From DASQPR01 sp963836785 (GTDB lineage: Bacteria; Actinomycetota; Actinomycetes; Mycobacteriales; Micromonosporaceae): 64,000 nt of DNA. A program made the position numbers and the translations under genes. The stretch is taken from positions 496,001-560,000 of the forward strand of contig CAWIKW010000001.1 in NCBI GenBank assembly GCA_963836785.1. Direction: 5' to 3'. The stretch's first letter is position 1. Each line of letters starts with the position of its first letter. Shown here one piece after another: positions 7,698-15,781 of this stretch. The notes beneath the pieces are model-generated. The model was not told the DNA's origin. It saw nothing but the letters and a program-made list of their open reading frames with translations, and did not search any database.

Positions 7698-9432
7698 GCC
7701 GCTTCTCCTTCGGCCTTTTTCGATTCGTTGCCATAGCTCCGTCGCCACTAGCTCCGTCGCCACTAGCTCCGTCGCCACTAGCTCCGTCGGCAATAGCTCC
7801 GCCGCCGCCCGGTCCAGGTTCATCGTGGCCGTCGATGGATTCGTCGATGATCACGTTGAGCGCGTCGAGCGCGTCCGGCCCCTCGAGCAGCGAGCCGGCC
7901 ATGACGAGGTCCAACACGGTGCTTTCGTCGAGATCGGCCGCCGGCGCCTCGCGGATGAGGCGACCCTCCCGCATGACGAGGACGCGGTCGGCCAGACCGA
8001 GCACCTCGGGCACCTCGCTCGATACGAGGAGCACGCCCACGCCGTCGTCGGCCAGGCGCCGGATCACCCCGTACAACTCGGCGCGGGCGCCGACGTCGAC
8101 GCCGCGGGTCGGCTCGTCGAGCAGCAGCAGCTTCGTACGCCCGAGCAGCCACCGCCCGACGACGACCTTCTGCTGGTTGCCGCCGGACAGCGTACGGACC
8201 GGGCGGCGTACGTTGGCCGGCACCAGTTGCAGCGACGTTGCCACGGTCGCCGCAGCGCCACGTTCGGCGCCGGCATCGGTGAACCCGACGCGGGCGAAGC
8301 GGCCGAACGTGGCCAGCGTGATGTTCCGGTAGACCGGCTCGCCGAGCAGCAACGCCTGGCTCTTGCGTTCCTCCGGTGCCATGCCCAGCCCGGCCCGTAC
8401 GGCCGAGCCGACGTCGCCGTTGCGAAGCGTTCGGCCGCCCATGACGACGCGGCCGGCGTGCGCCCGCCGAGCGCCATAGATCGTTTCCAGCAACTCGGAT
8501 CGGCCGGAGCCGACGAGTCCGGCGATGCCGACGATCTCGCCCGGGCGGACGACCAACGAGATGTCGTGGAACTCACCGGCGCGGCTCAGCCCGGCCACGG
8601 TCAACAGTGGATCGCCTTCGGGCCGGAAGTCACGTCGGGGCGGGAACACGTACTCGATCGTGCGGCCGGTCATCCGGTTCACCAGTTCGCGCGTCGGGGT
8701 CGTGGTCGCGGGCAGGTTCACCGCCGACGTACGCCCGTCGCGCAGTACCGTCACCTGGTCACCGATCTCGCGGATCTCTTCCAGCCGGTGGGAGATGTAG
8801 AGCACGGCAATGCCCTGCGCGGTCAACTCGCGGATGATGCGGAAGAGGTTGGCCACCTCGTCGTGCGCGAGGACGGCGCTCGGCTCGTCCATGATGAGCA
8901 GCTTCGCCTCGCGCGACAGCGCGCGAGCCATGCTCACGATCTGCTTGGCCGCCGCCGGCAGTCGCCGTACCGGTCGGGTCACCGGAATTTCGGTGTGACC
9001 GAGCCGCTCGAGCACCGCCGCCGCCGCGCGCCGTGTATGCGCGCGCTGGACGAATCCGCCGACGCTCTGTTCGTGCCCGAGCAGGATGTTGTCCGCGACG
9101 GTCAGGTCGTCGACGAGGTCGAGTTCCTGGTAGATGGTCGCGATGCCGGCCTTCATCGCCGCCTGCGGGCTGGCGAACGTGACCGGCTCGCCCTGCCACA
9201 CGATCTCGCCAGCGTCCGGCCGGTGCACGCCGGACAGCACCTTGATCAGCGTCGACTTGCCGGCGCCATTCTGGCCCAACAGGCAGTGCACCTTGCCCGC
9301 TGCGACGTCGAGGTCGACACCGTCCAGCGCGCGTACGCCGGGAAACGTCTTGACGACACCGGACAGGCGCAGTAGATCAACCGCCGTGCGGCTGTCGCTA
9401 CGCTGCGGCGGAAACTCACTCGCCTCGCTCAT
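7609..9432 (-). CDS. Sugar ABC transporter ATP-binding protein (RbsA/MglA-like), extended tail
   Basis: A protein of 607 aa with two ABC ATPase domains. The first has Walker A GQNGAGKST near residue 45 and Walker B LLIMDEPS; the second has the degenerate P-loop GLVGSGRSE, signature LSGGNQQK and LLLLDEPTRG. This duplicated layout defines CUT2 sugar ATPases, which are usually about 500 residues. The core ends near residue 530. The last 80 residues are low complexity: a GASGD repeat, then a Lys/Arg-rich end that overlaps the permease gene by 89 bases. ATG 9432 shares its A with the ROK gene's stop (TGATG), with AGGAG five bases upstream, so translation is probably coupled. Confidence 0.88.
   Translation of the reverse strand: MSEASEFPPQRSDSRTAVDLLRLSGVVKTFPGVRALDGVDLDVAAGKVHCLLGQNGAGKSTLIKVLSGVHRPDAGEIVWQGEPVTFASPQAAMKAGIATIYQELDLVDDLTVADNILLGHEQSVGGFVQRAHTRRAAAAVLERLGHTEIPVTRPVRRLPAAAKQIVSMARALSREAKLLIMDEPSAVLAHDEVANLFRIIRELTAQGIAVLYISHRLEEIREIGDQVTVLRDGRTSAVNLPATTTPTRELVNRMTGRTIEYVFPPRRDFRPEGDPLLTVAGLSRAGEFHDISLVVRPGEIVGIAGLVGSGRSELLETIYGARRAHAGRVVMGGRTLRNGDVGSAVRAGLGMAPEERKSQALLLGEPVYRNITLATFGRFARVGFTDAGAERGAAATVATSLQLVPANVRRPVRTLSGGNQQKVVVGRWLLGRTKLLLLDEPTRGVDVGARAELYGVIRRLADDGVGVLLVSSEVPEVLGLADRVLVMREGRLIREAPAADLDESTVLDLVMAGSLLEGPDALDALNVIIDESIDGHDEPGPGGGGAIADGASGDGASGDGASGDGAMATNRKRPKEKRHDRRGDGHGRNGRSADELVARRRERTAAP
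7741..7800. repeat. 15-bp tandem repeat in the sugar ATPase tail
   Basis: Four 15-base units (consensus GTCGCCACTAGCTCC) lie at 7741-7755, 7756-7770, 7771-7785 and 7786-7800, the last diverged. On the minus strand they encode GASGD repeats in the ATPase frame and ELVAT in the permease frame, upstream of the permease's likely start. Confidence 0.9.
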
Positions 9433-10628
9433 CACCGCTCCTGGCTACCGAACGCGAGGCCGCTCGCGAGCACCGCGGCACCGACAACGCCGGTCCGCGG
9501 CCCCAGTTCGGACATGACGATCGGCAGGTTGCCGGTGGCGAGCGGCAGCGAGCGACGGTAGACGACACTGCGAATCTCGGCCAACAGCACGTGGCCGAGG
9601 CCGGCCAGGCCGCCACCGATGACGATCATCGACGGGTTCGCGAAGCTCACCAACCCGGCCAGGACCGTGCCGACCCGGCGCCCACCCTCGCGGATCAGCC
9701 GGATGCACGTCGCGTCGCCTTCGGCCGCGCCGTCGGCCACGTCGCGTGCGGTCAGCGTGCCGTTCGCGGCCAGCCGTTCGGCCAGCGCCGGCGAGGTCTC
9801 CGATCGTGCGGCGGCCAGCGCATCGCGCGCGAGCGCCGCCCCGCTGAACAAGGCTTCGAGACAGCCGACGTTGCCACACGAGCACACCGGGCCGTGGTCG
9901 TCGACCCACATGTGCCCGATGTCGCCGGCGCAACCGTCGGTGCCGCGATAGACCTCGCCGCCCAGGTAGATGCCGCAGCCGACACCCGTGCCGATCTTCA
10001 GGAACAGCAGGTTGTCGACGGATCGCGCTACCCCGCCGTAGCGCTCGCCGATCGCCATGATGTTCACGTCGTTGTCGACCACCACCGGGCAGCCGTACTC
10101 CCGGGCCAACACGTCACGCACCGGATAGCGGTCCCAGCCGGGCATGATCGGCGGCGATACCGGCACGCCGTCCCGGAAGCTCACCGGGCCCGGCACGCCG
10201 ATGCCGATCGCATGCAGGTTCGTGAACGCGCCCTCGGCCTTGAGTTTCGCGAGGATTTCGTTCACCCGGCGCAGGATGACCTTCGGGCCGGAGCGGATGT
10301 CGGCCGGCTCACCGTACGCGGCGATCGGTTCCAGCCGACCATCGGTGATCTCCACGTCGATCGAGGAGGCGCCGAGGTCAACCGCCGCGAAGCGCATCCC
10401 GGGATCGAGCTCGACCAAGGTCGAGCGCCGGCCGCCCCGCGACGACGCCGGGCCGGCCTCGCGCACGTACCCGGTGGCGATCAGCGCATCGATCTCGGCC
10501 AATGCACGCGCGCGCGGCACGCCGAGGTGATCCCCCAGCTCGGCCCGGGACAAAGGGCCAGTGTCCCGGAGCAGCGTGAGCAACCGGTACGGCACTGGGC
10601 CGGTCGGGGCAGGCGAAACGGCAGCCAT
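9432..10628 (-). CDS. ROK family regulator of the sugar operon
   Basis: A protein of 398 aa. An N-terminal winged helix-turn-helix (about residues 12-65, SRAELGDHLGVPRARALAEI) precedes a sugar-kinase-like ROK domain. This has the ATP-binding DLGASS motif, the acidic VDNDVN motif and the zinc signature GHMW...CSCGNVGCLE. The combination is that of NagC/XylR-type repressors that sense a sugar. AGGAG lies six bases before the ATG. It is the first gene of the operon (ROK, ATPase, permease, binding protein, oxidoreductase, isomerase), and two inverted repeats upstream are likely operators, so it probably represses its own operon until the imported sugar is present. Confidence 0.9.
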   Translation of the reverse strand: MAAVSPAPTGPVPYRLLTLLRDTGPLSRAELGDHLGVPRARALAEIDALIATGYVREAGPASSRGGRRSTLVELDPGMRFAAVDLGASSIDVEITDGRLEPIAAYGEPADIRSGPKVILRRVNEILAKLKAEGAFTNLHAIGIGVPGPVSFRDGVPVSPPIMPGWDRYPVRDVLAREYGCPVVVDNDVNIMAIGERYGGVARSVDNLLFLKIGTGVGCGIYLGGEVYRGTDGCAGDIGHMWVDDHGPVCSCGNVGCLEALFSGAALARDALAAARSETSPALAERLAANGTLTARDVADGAAEGDATCIRLIREGGRRVGTVLAGLVSFANPSMIVIGGGLAGLGHVLLAEIRSVVYRRSLPLATGNLPIVMSELGPRTGVVGAAVLASGLAFGSQER

Positions 10629-10643
10629 GTGACGCTCCTGTGA

Positions 10644-10658
10644 TCCGTGTTACACGGA
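10644..10658. promoter_or_regulatory. 15-bp perfect palindrome in the ROK leader
   Basis: TCCGTGTTACACGGA has perfect 7-base arms around one central T. It lies 16 bases upstream of the ROK start codon, just before the ribosome binding site. This fits an operator blocking early transcription of the sugar operon; inferred. Confidence 0.6.
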
Positions 10659-10709
10659 CTCTAGGGCCGCATTTCGCAAAGGTAAATAGGCTTCTGCACT
10701 TTGAGTCAA

Positions 10710-10735
10710 AACTTTTGTTCAGAACGACAAAAGTT
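10710..10735. promoter_or_regulatory. 9-bp-arm inverted repeat upstream of the ROK gene
   Basis: AACTTTTGT and ACAAAAGTT are perfect 9-base arms separated by 8 bases. On the minus strand the repeat directly abuts TTGACT (10709-10704), a -35-like hexamer for the ROK gene, though no good -10 follows. It is also 17 bases downstream of the ABC exporter gene's stop, so a role as that gene's terminator is an alternative. The AT-rich arms and their position favour an operator. Confidence 0.5.
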
Positions 10736-10751
10736 CGCGAGCCCAGCGACG

Positions 10752-12596
10752 TCAGGCGGCCAACGCCGCGTATTGGCCGTTGTCATCGATCAGGCTGGCG
10801 TGCGTGCCAGCCTCGATGATCCGACCGTGGTCGATGACCACGATCTGGTCGGCATCGCGGACGGTTGACAGCCGGTGCGCGATGGTGATCGTGGTGCGGC
10901 CCAGGGCCAGGACATCGAAGGCCCGCTGGACGGCGCGCTCGGTCCGCGTGTCCAACGCACTGGTGGCCTCGTCCAGGATGAGCACGCGCGGGTTGCGCAG
11001 CAGCGTGCGCGCGATCGCGATGCGCTGCTTCTCGCCGCCGGAGAATCGATGCCCGCGCGAGCCGACCACGGTGTCATACCCGTCGGGCAGCCCGGCGATG
11101 AGGTCGTGGACCTGCGCCGCGCGGGCGGCCGCCTCGATCTCGTCATCGGACGCGTCGGGCTTGGCATAACGCAGGTTCTCCCGCACGGTCGTATGCAGCA
11201 GGTACGTCTCCTGGCTGACCACGCCGACGATGCTGGCCAGGTCGGCGAGCTTCATGTCGCGCAGATCGACGCCGTCGATGGTGACGTGTCCGGCGGTCGG
11301 GTCGTAGAGCCGGGCGGCGAGCGCGGCGATCGTGCTCTTTCCGGAGCCGGTCTCGCCGACCAGCGCGAGCGTCGTCCCGGCCGGTACGTCGAGGCTGACG
11401 CCAGCGACGGCAGCGGAGTCGCCGGTCGGATAGCGGAACGTGACATCGTCGAAGCGCAGGTGACCCTCCACAGAGGCCGGATCGAGATGGACCGGGTCAA
11501 CCGGATCGTCCACCTCGACCGGCAGGTCGAGGTATTCGAAGATCCGGGCGAACAAGGCGAGCGAGCTGGTCAGCGAGACGCCGACGCCTAGCAGCCCCAT
11601 GAGCGGGCGGAACAGGCCCGACTGCAGCGCGGTGAAGGCAACGAGCGTTCCGATGCTCAGCTGGCCGGCCGTCATCGGCAGCCCGGCGCTGAGGTAGATG
11701 ACCGCCGGGATGGCGGCGAAGATGATGCTCATCGACGCCATCCGCCAGCGTCCGGCCAACTCCGACCGCAGCTCGAGGTCGATAAGCCGCGCCGACGACG
11801 CCGTGAAGCGGCCGACCAGCGAGGGGCCACTGCCCATCGTCTTGCTGAGCTGCACACCGCTGATCGACAGACCCTCTTCGATGGTCACGTTGAGGTCGGC
11901 CAGCTCACGCTGGCGCTGCGCGGTGATCTCCCGGCGCATGCGAGCGACCTTCCGGGACAGGTAGATCGACGGCGGTAGCACGACAAGCGACACGAGGGAC
12001 AGCTGCCACGAGAGTGCGATCATCGCCGCGGCGGTGGCGACGGCGGTCGTCAGGTTCGACGCGATGGACGTCGCGGTCGAGGTCACGACCGACTCCATCC
12101 CGCCGATGTCGTTGGTGATGCGTGACTGCACCTCACCGGTCCGCGTACGGGTGAAGAACGCGATCGACTGGCGGTGCAGATGGGTGAAGACGTCGGTCCG
12201 CAACCGGTGCATGACCTGCTGGCCGACCTTGGTCGAGATCCACGTCTGTACGACGCCGAAGGCCGACGTGACCGCGGCGACGGCCACCATACCCACGACG
12301 AGCCAGACCAGCAGCGTCAGATTGCGCTCGGGGAGCGCGCGGTCGATGACGGCTCGCAGGAGGAATGGCGACGCCATCGCGACGATCGATGAAGCGACGA
12401 TGATGGCCGTGACGACGGCCAGTTGGCCGCGATAGTCCGTGAAGAGCGCGCCGATGCGGCGCAGCGAGACCTCGCGGGCTTGGACTCTTTCGGCCGCGCT
12501 GACGGCGCGGGAGCCGCGCGCCCGGCGGCCCGGTTGTGCGTTGTTGGGACGCAGTTGTGTGTTGTTCGGACGCAGCTGAGTGTGGTCGGGGTCCAA
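10752..12596 (-). CDS. ABC-type multidrug exporter (fused TMD-ATPase)
   Basis: A protein of 614 aa: a six-TM ABC_membrane domain (about residues 50-330) followed by one ATPase domain with Walker A GETGSGKST, signature FSGGEKQR, Walker B LILDEATSALD and the H-loop AHRLS. It works as a homodimer or with a partner. The likely start is TTG 12596, with AGGGG about six bases upstream; the first residues form a TQLRPNN repeat. It is divergent from a MarR gene with an operator-like palindrome between them, a common arrangement for drug-responsive ABC exporters. The substrate is unknown. Confidence 0.88.
   Translation of the reverse strand: MDPDHTQLRPNNTQLRPNNAQPGRRARGSRAVSAAERVQAREVSLRRIGALFTDYRGQLAVVTAIIVASSIVAMASPFLLRAVIDRALPERNLTLLVWLVVGMVAVAAVTSAFGVVQTWISTKVGQQVMHRLRTDVFTHLHRQSIAFFTRTRTGEVQSRITNDIGGMESVVTSTATSIASNLTTAVATAAAMIALSWQLSLVSLVVLPPSIYLSRKVARMRREITAQRQRELADLNVTIEEGLSISGVQLSKTMGSGPSLVGRFTASSARLIDLELRSELAGRWRMASMSIIFAAIPAVIYLSAGLPMTAGQLSIGTLVAFTALQSGLFRPLMGLLGVGVSLTSSLALFARIFEYLDLPVEVDDPVDPVHLDPASVEGHLRFDDVTFRYPTGDSAAVAGVSLDVPAGTTLALVGETGSGKSTIAALAARLYDPTAGHVTIDGVDLRDMKLADLASIVGVVSQETYLLHTTVRENLRYAKPDASDDEIEAAARAAQVHDLIAGLPDGYDTVVGSRGHRFSGGEKQRIAIARTLLRNPRVLILDEATSALDTRTERAVQRAFDVLALGRTTITIAHRLSTVRDADQIVVIDHGRIIEAGTHASLIDDNGQYAALAA
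12534..12596. repeat. 21-bp tandem repeat at the 5' end of the ABC exporter gene
   Basis: Three 21-base units (12534-12554, 12555-12575 and a diverged 12576-12596) encode the seven-residue repeat TQLRPNN immediately after the start codon. The unit length is a multiple of three. Confidence 0.75.
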
Positions 12597-12634
12597 GGAA
12601 TCCCCTTCGGGTTCGAGGCAAAGGATGACATTGC

Positions 12635-12655
12635 TGAGGTTACCTCAACATGAGG
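12635..12655. promoter_or_regulatory. MarR operator between exporter and marR-like gene
   Basis: TGAGGTTACCTCA is a perfect palindrome around one T (12635-12647), followed by another TGAGG half-site at 12651-12655. It lies between the divergent ABC exporter and MarR genes, 18 bases upstream of the MarR -10 region. Likely bound by the neighbouring MarR protein. Confidence 0.65.
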
Positions 12656-12686
12656 CTACAACAGCATCCGGTGATAATCTATTTCG

Positions 12687-13154
12687 GTGGCCGCCGACGA
12701 ACGTCGTGATGAGGACGAGAGCCTGTCCGACGCGTTCTGGGGGGTCGCTCGACGACTGCGTCGTCTGTCCCGGGAGACGCTCGGCCCGTGGGACATCACA
12801 CCGAGCCAGTCCCGCGCCGTCGGCGTTCTGATGCACCACGGCCGCATGCGCCTCAGCGAACTCTCCGACCACTTGCGCATCGCCGCCCGCTCGACCACCG
12901 AAGTGGTTGACGGTCTACAGAACCAGGGGCTCGTCGAGCGCCAGCCGGATCCTCATGACCGGCGCGCGACGCTGGTCGCCCTGACCGACCAGGGGCGAAG
13001 CGTGGGTACGGCCATCCGCGCGGCCCGCGACGCCGAAGCCGAACGCTTCTTCGGCGGGCTCGGCGACGCCGACCGGGCCGAACTCGTGCGCATCCTTCGC
13101 CAGCTGCGCGAGGGGCCGACGGACAGGACCGCCGGCCCGGCCGGTTGCGGCTAG
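12687..13154 (+). CDS. MarR family transcriptional regulator
   Basis: A protein of 155 aa with the winged helix-turn-helix of MarR regulators: LSELSDHLRIAARSTTEVVDGL is the recognition region (about residues 55-76). The beta-wing follows, with DPHDRRATLVALTDQG, whose DRR motif is the family hallmark. The start is GTG 12687. There is no ribosome binding site, but TAATCT/GATAAT lies 6-8 bases upstream, so the transcript is probably leaderless. It likely represses itself and the divergent ABC exporter through the palindrome at 12635-12655. Confidence 0.88.
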   Translation: MAADERRDEDESLSDAFWGVARRLRRLSRETLGPWDITPSQSRAVGVLMHHGRMRLSELSDHLRIAARSTTEVVDGLQNQGLVERQPDPHDRRATLVALTDQGRSVGTAIRAARDAEAERFFGGLGDADRAELVRILRQLREGPTDRTAGPAGCG

Positions 13155-13214
13155 TCCGGCTAGGCCGGCTAGGCCACTGCGCCGCGCCGTGCTACCCGGC
13201 GGTCACGCCCACCG

Positions 13215-13243
13215 TTAGCGCGGTGCCATGCGAATGGCGCCGG
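13215..13243 (-). pseudogene. Relic resembling the 3' end of the nearby SDR gene
   Basis: Read on the minus strand, the end of this stretch encodes GAIRMAPR followed by a stop, the same last eight residues as the SDR gene ending at 14008. The first 28 bases match that gene's end in 24 positions. An in-frame stop lies only about eight codons upstream of the match, so no gene remains. It may be a remnant of a duplicated SDR, with the gene at 13349-13870 lying between the two copies. Confidence 0.4.
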
Positions 13244-13329
13244 CGTTCCGCGATTCGGGCCGCTAATTTCGCGCCATCCTGATTGCTCGCCTTGGCGCTG
13301 AGCGCGTCCGGGCATCGATACTCACCACT

Positions 13330-13348
13330 GGCCCCGAACGTCGGGGCC
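13330..13348. terminator. Bidirectional hairpin between marR-like gene and hypothetical gene
   Basis: GGCCCCGA-ACG-TCGGGGCC is a perfect 8-bp stem with a 3-base loop, starting immediately after the stop codon of the minus-strand gene at 13349 and downstream of the plus-strand MarR gene. There is no U-tract, as is common in actinobacteria. Confidence 0.65.
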
Positions 13349-13870
13349 TCAACGCCGTTGGTAGGTCGCCGACACCTGGTGTGTCACCGACTGGATGTCG
13401 CGCGCGCTGTCCATCAGCATGAGGCTGTCGCCGTCGCACCGAAAGATCTCCGGCTGACGCTTCATGACTATCACCGCCTCGTTGGAGGGCTGGCCTCTGG
13501 CGGTCAGCTTCGGCTGATCTGCCGGAAATGACAGTACGGACTCGTGGTTGGCCCACCGAAAGCTGTCGCTCATGTCGAGCGTGTGCGAAACGATCTGCCC
13601 GTTGAGGATGTAGCTGGACTCGATGCCGACGTCTTGGGCGCCGCCGGTCCCGTCGGCGTTGAACGTGAGCATCGACGTGCCCGTCATGCGACGAGGTGGA
13701 GTCATCGCCGGCTCGTCGACCACCTGCGTCAACGTCCACGTGCCGACGAGGCAAATCGAGTCGATCGCGTCGGTATTCGCGTTCCGCTGCGAATCGCCGG
13801 CCATCGCAACGACGATGAAGAGTCCGGCAACCCCCCATGCGACCATCGATCGACGCCGGCCGACATCCAC
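13349..13870 (-). CDS. Predicted membrane-anchored lipocalin-like protein
   Basis: A protein of 173 aa that I do not recognise as a named family. After a short basic N-terminus comes one hydrophobic segment (about residues 9-25), a signal peptide or membrane anchor. The pattern GTWTLTQ near residue 43, then MLTFNADGTG and a later acidic strand-rich region, resembles small lipocalin-like domains that begin with a GTW motif. Start at GTG 13870 is uncertain; no good ribosome binding site is seen and ATG 13846 is an alternative. A strong hairpin directly follows the stop. Probably exported; function unknown. Confidence 0.6.
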   Translation of the reverse strand: MDVGRRRSMVAWGVAGLFIVVAMAGDSQRNANTDAIDSICLVGTWTLTQVVDEPAMTPPRRMTGTSMLTFNADGTGGAQDVGIESSYILNGQIVSHTLDMSDSFRWANHESVLSFPADQPKLTARGQPSNEAVIVMKRQPEIFRCDGDSLMLMDSARDIQSVTHQVSATYQRR

Positions 13871-14007
13871 GGCGCGAATTGTTCACCCGGCTTGTGGCCG
13901 TCGCAACCGCGCCACACTCGGATAAGCCGCGATCGTGCCGGCGCCGCGCGATCGTGCCGACTCCGCTGAGCCGCGCAGGCTCCGCCGAGCCGCGCCGATC
14001 GAGCGGA

Positions 14008-14769
14008 TCAGCGCGGCGCCATCCGAATCGCGCCGTCCAGCCTGATCGTTTCGCCGTTCAGCATCGGGTTGGCGATGATGTGCTCCACCAACGCCGCGTA
14101 TTCGTCGGGCGCGCCCAGCCGGCTCGGGTGCGGCACCTGCGCGCCGAGTGACTCTCGGGCCTCCTCGGGCAGGCCGGCCAGCATCGGCGTCTCGAAGAGA
14201 CCGGGTGCGATCGTCATCACGCGGATCAGTTTGTCGGCGAGATCGCGGGCGAGGGGCAGTGTCATGCCGACAACGCCGCCCTTGCTGGCCGAGTAGGCAG
14301 CCTGCCCGATCTGGCCGTCGAAGGCCGCGGCCGAGGCGGTATTGACGATGACACCGCGCTCCTCGCCTACCGGGTCGAGCACGGCCATCACCTCGGCCCC
14401 GAGGCGCAGCACATTGAACGTACCGATCAAATTGACGGTGACGACCTGCGCGAATGCCGCCAGTGGTAGCACGCCGCGCTTGGAGAGCACGCGTCCGGGC
14501 GTACCGATGCCGGCGCAGTTGACGACGACCCGGACGTCGCCGAGTTCGCGGGCCGCATCGAACGCGGCCGCGACCTGGTCCTCGTCCGTGACGTCGGTCG
14601 GTGCGAAGACGGCTGGGGTGTCGAACGACGCGGCGACCTCGGCGCCGGCCGAGGACGGCAGATCGAGCAGTGTCACCGATGCGCCACCGGCGGCCAGCCG
14701 TCGCGCTGTCGCCAGACCCAGCCCGCTCGCTCCGCCGGTGATGACCGCTACCGCACCGCTCAGCCGCAT
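14008..14769 (-). CDS. SDR family dehydrogenase (3-hydroxyacyl-CoA dehydrogenase type 2-like)
   Basis: A protein of 253 aa, a classical short-chain dehydrogenase: cofactor motif TGGASGLG near residue 11, NCAG near 90, catalytic Tyr159 and Lys163 (YSASK), and APGLFETPML after the catalytic loop. That last motif and the ending GETIRLDGAIRMAPR are typical of the HSD10/FadB2-like branch acting on 3-hydroxyacyl-CoA. The start ATG 14769 has GCGAGGA about seven bases upstream. It stands alone, divergent from the F420-type oxidoreductase gene. A beta-oxidation role is likely from family but not shown by context. Confidence 0.85.
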   Translation of the reverse strand: MRLSGAVAVITGGASGLGLATARRLAAGGASVTLLDLPSSAGAEVAASFDTPAVFAPTDVTDEDQVAAAFDAARELGDVRVVVNCAGIGTPGRVLSKRGVLPLAAFAQVVTVNLIGTFNVLRLGAEVMAVLDPVGEERGVIVNTASAAAFDGQIGQAAYSASKGGVVGMTLPLARDLADKLIRVMTIAPGLFETPMLAGLPEEARESLGAQVPHPSRLGAPDEYAALVEHIIANPMLNGETIRLDGAIRMAPR

Positions 14770-14982
14770 CGCAAATCCTCGCATCCGCCCGTGATGATCC
14801 GGGGTACACCGTAAACCCGACGGATCCGCCGTTCGCCCCGCGGGTGTTCGGCCCGACGACGATGACCGGGCGTGACGTGGGCTCTCCGGGCTGGCACCAC
14901 CATGGGCAAGGTCACCGTCGGCCGCGCCGACCCGAGTGCCTCGTGGGAATGCGCGCGGCCGGCGCGGCGGTTGCCGTTTGAT

Positions 14983-15651
14983 ATGACGACAGTGGGATTC
15001 ATCGGCAGTGGCATGATCGGCGGCACCGTGGCCCGGCTCGCCATCGCCGCCGGCTACGACGTGGTGATGAGCAACTCTCGCGGGCCGGAAACCCTCGCTG
15101 AGACGGTTGCCGCCCTCGGACCGCATGCACGCGCCGCGACCGGTGGCCAAGCGGCGGCGGAGGGCGATCTCGTCGTCGTGTCCACGCCGCTCGCGGCGAT
15201 CGACGGACTCCCGGCCGACCAGCTCGCCGGCAAGGCCGTCCTGGACACGATCAACTATTACGCCCAGCGGGACGGTAACCAACCAGAGCTTGACGCCGGC
15301 ACGACCACCAGCAGCGAGCTTCTCCAACGCCGGCTTCCCCGCTCGCACGTGGTGAAGGTCTTCAACAACATCTACTTCAAGCACCTCGCGGCGCTGGCCC
15401 GGCCGGCCGGCGCACCGGATCGGACCGCATTGCCGATCGCCGGTGACGACGCCGACGCGAAGGCCGCGGTCGCGGCATTCCTCGACGCGATCGGTTACGA
15501 CGCGGTCGACGCCGGGCCGCTCGCTGCCGGGCGCACGTTCCAGGCCGGATCGGCGGCGGCGTACGGCATACCCTACGGTCCGCTCGACAATCCAGCCGGT
15601 ACGCCGGCCGGCACGGCGACGATCCGGGCCGCCCTGGCGGCCGGTTCCTGA
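14983..15651 (+). CDS. NADP oxidoreductase, coenzyme F420-dependent type
   Basis: A protein of 222 aa with one N-terminal Rossmann domain (GFIGSGMIGGTVARLA at residues 5-20, then SNSRGP, which selects the NADP phosphate) of the NADP_oxred_F420 family. VVVSTPL, DTINYYAQRDG and VKVFNNIYF are shared with actinobacterial NADPH-binding proteins. True F420:NADPH reductases transfer hydride between F420 and NADP; many homologues act on other substrates, so F420 use is uncertain. The start ATG 14983 begins the conserved fold; no clear ribosome binding site precedes it. Confidence 0.75.
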   Translation: MTTVGFIGSGMIGGTVARLAIAAGYDVVMSNSRGPETLAETVAALGPHARAATGGQAAAEGDLVVVSTPLAAIDGLPADQLAGKAVLDTINYYAQRDGNQPELDAGTTTSSELLQRRLPRSHVVKVFNNIYFKHLAALARPAGAPDRTALPIAGDDADAKAAVAAFLDAIGYDAVDAGPLAAGRTFQAGSAAAYGIPYGPLDNPAGTPAGTATIRAALAAGS

Positions 15652-15781
15652 GGGCTGGCGGGGATCGCCGCGCCCGACGGCCGATTGGACCGGACTCGTT
15701 GACCGGCCACGACTAACCTGGTGTCGCGTTTACCTGGCGTCGCGTCCGAGCAGGCGCCGGGCGCGGCGAAAGGGGAATGCC

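Noticed and set aside
13263..13886. A 207-codon minus-strand frame overlapping the lipocalin-like gene
   Set aside because: It is very rich in Arg and Asp with no domain or signal features, as expected for a shadow of high-GC coding sequence; the overlapping frame has a signal segment and fold-like motifs.
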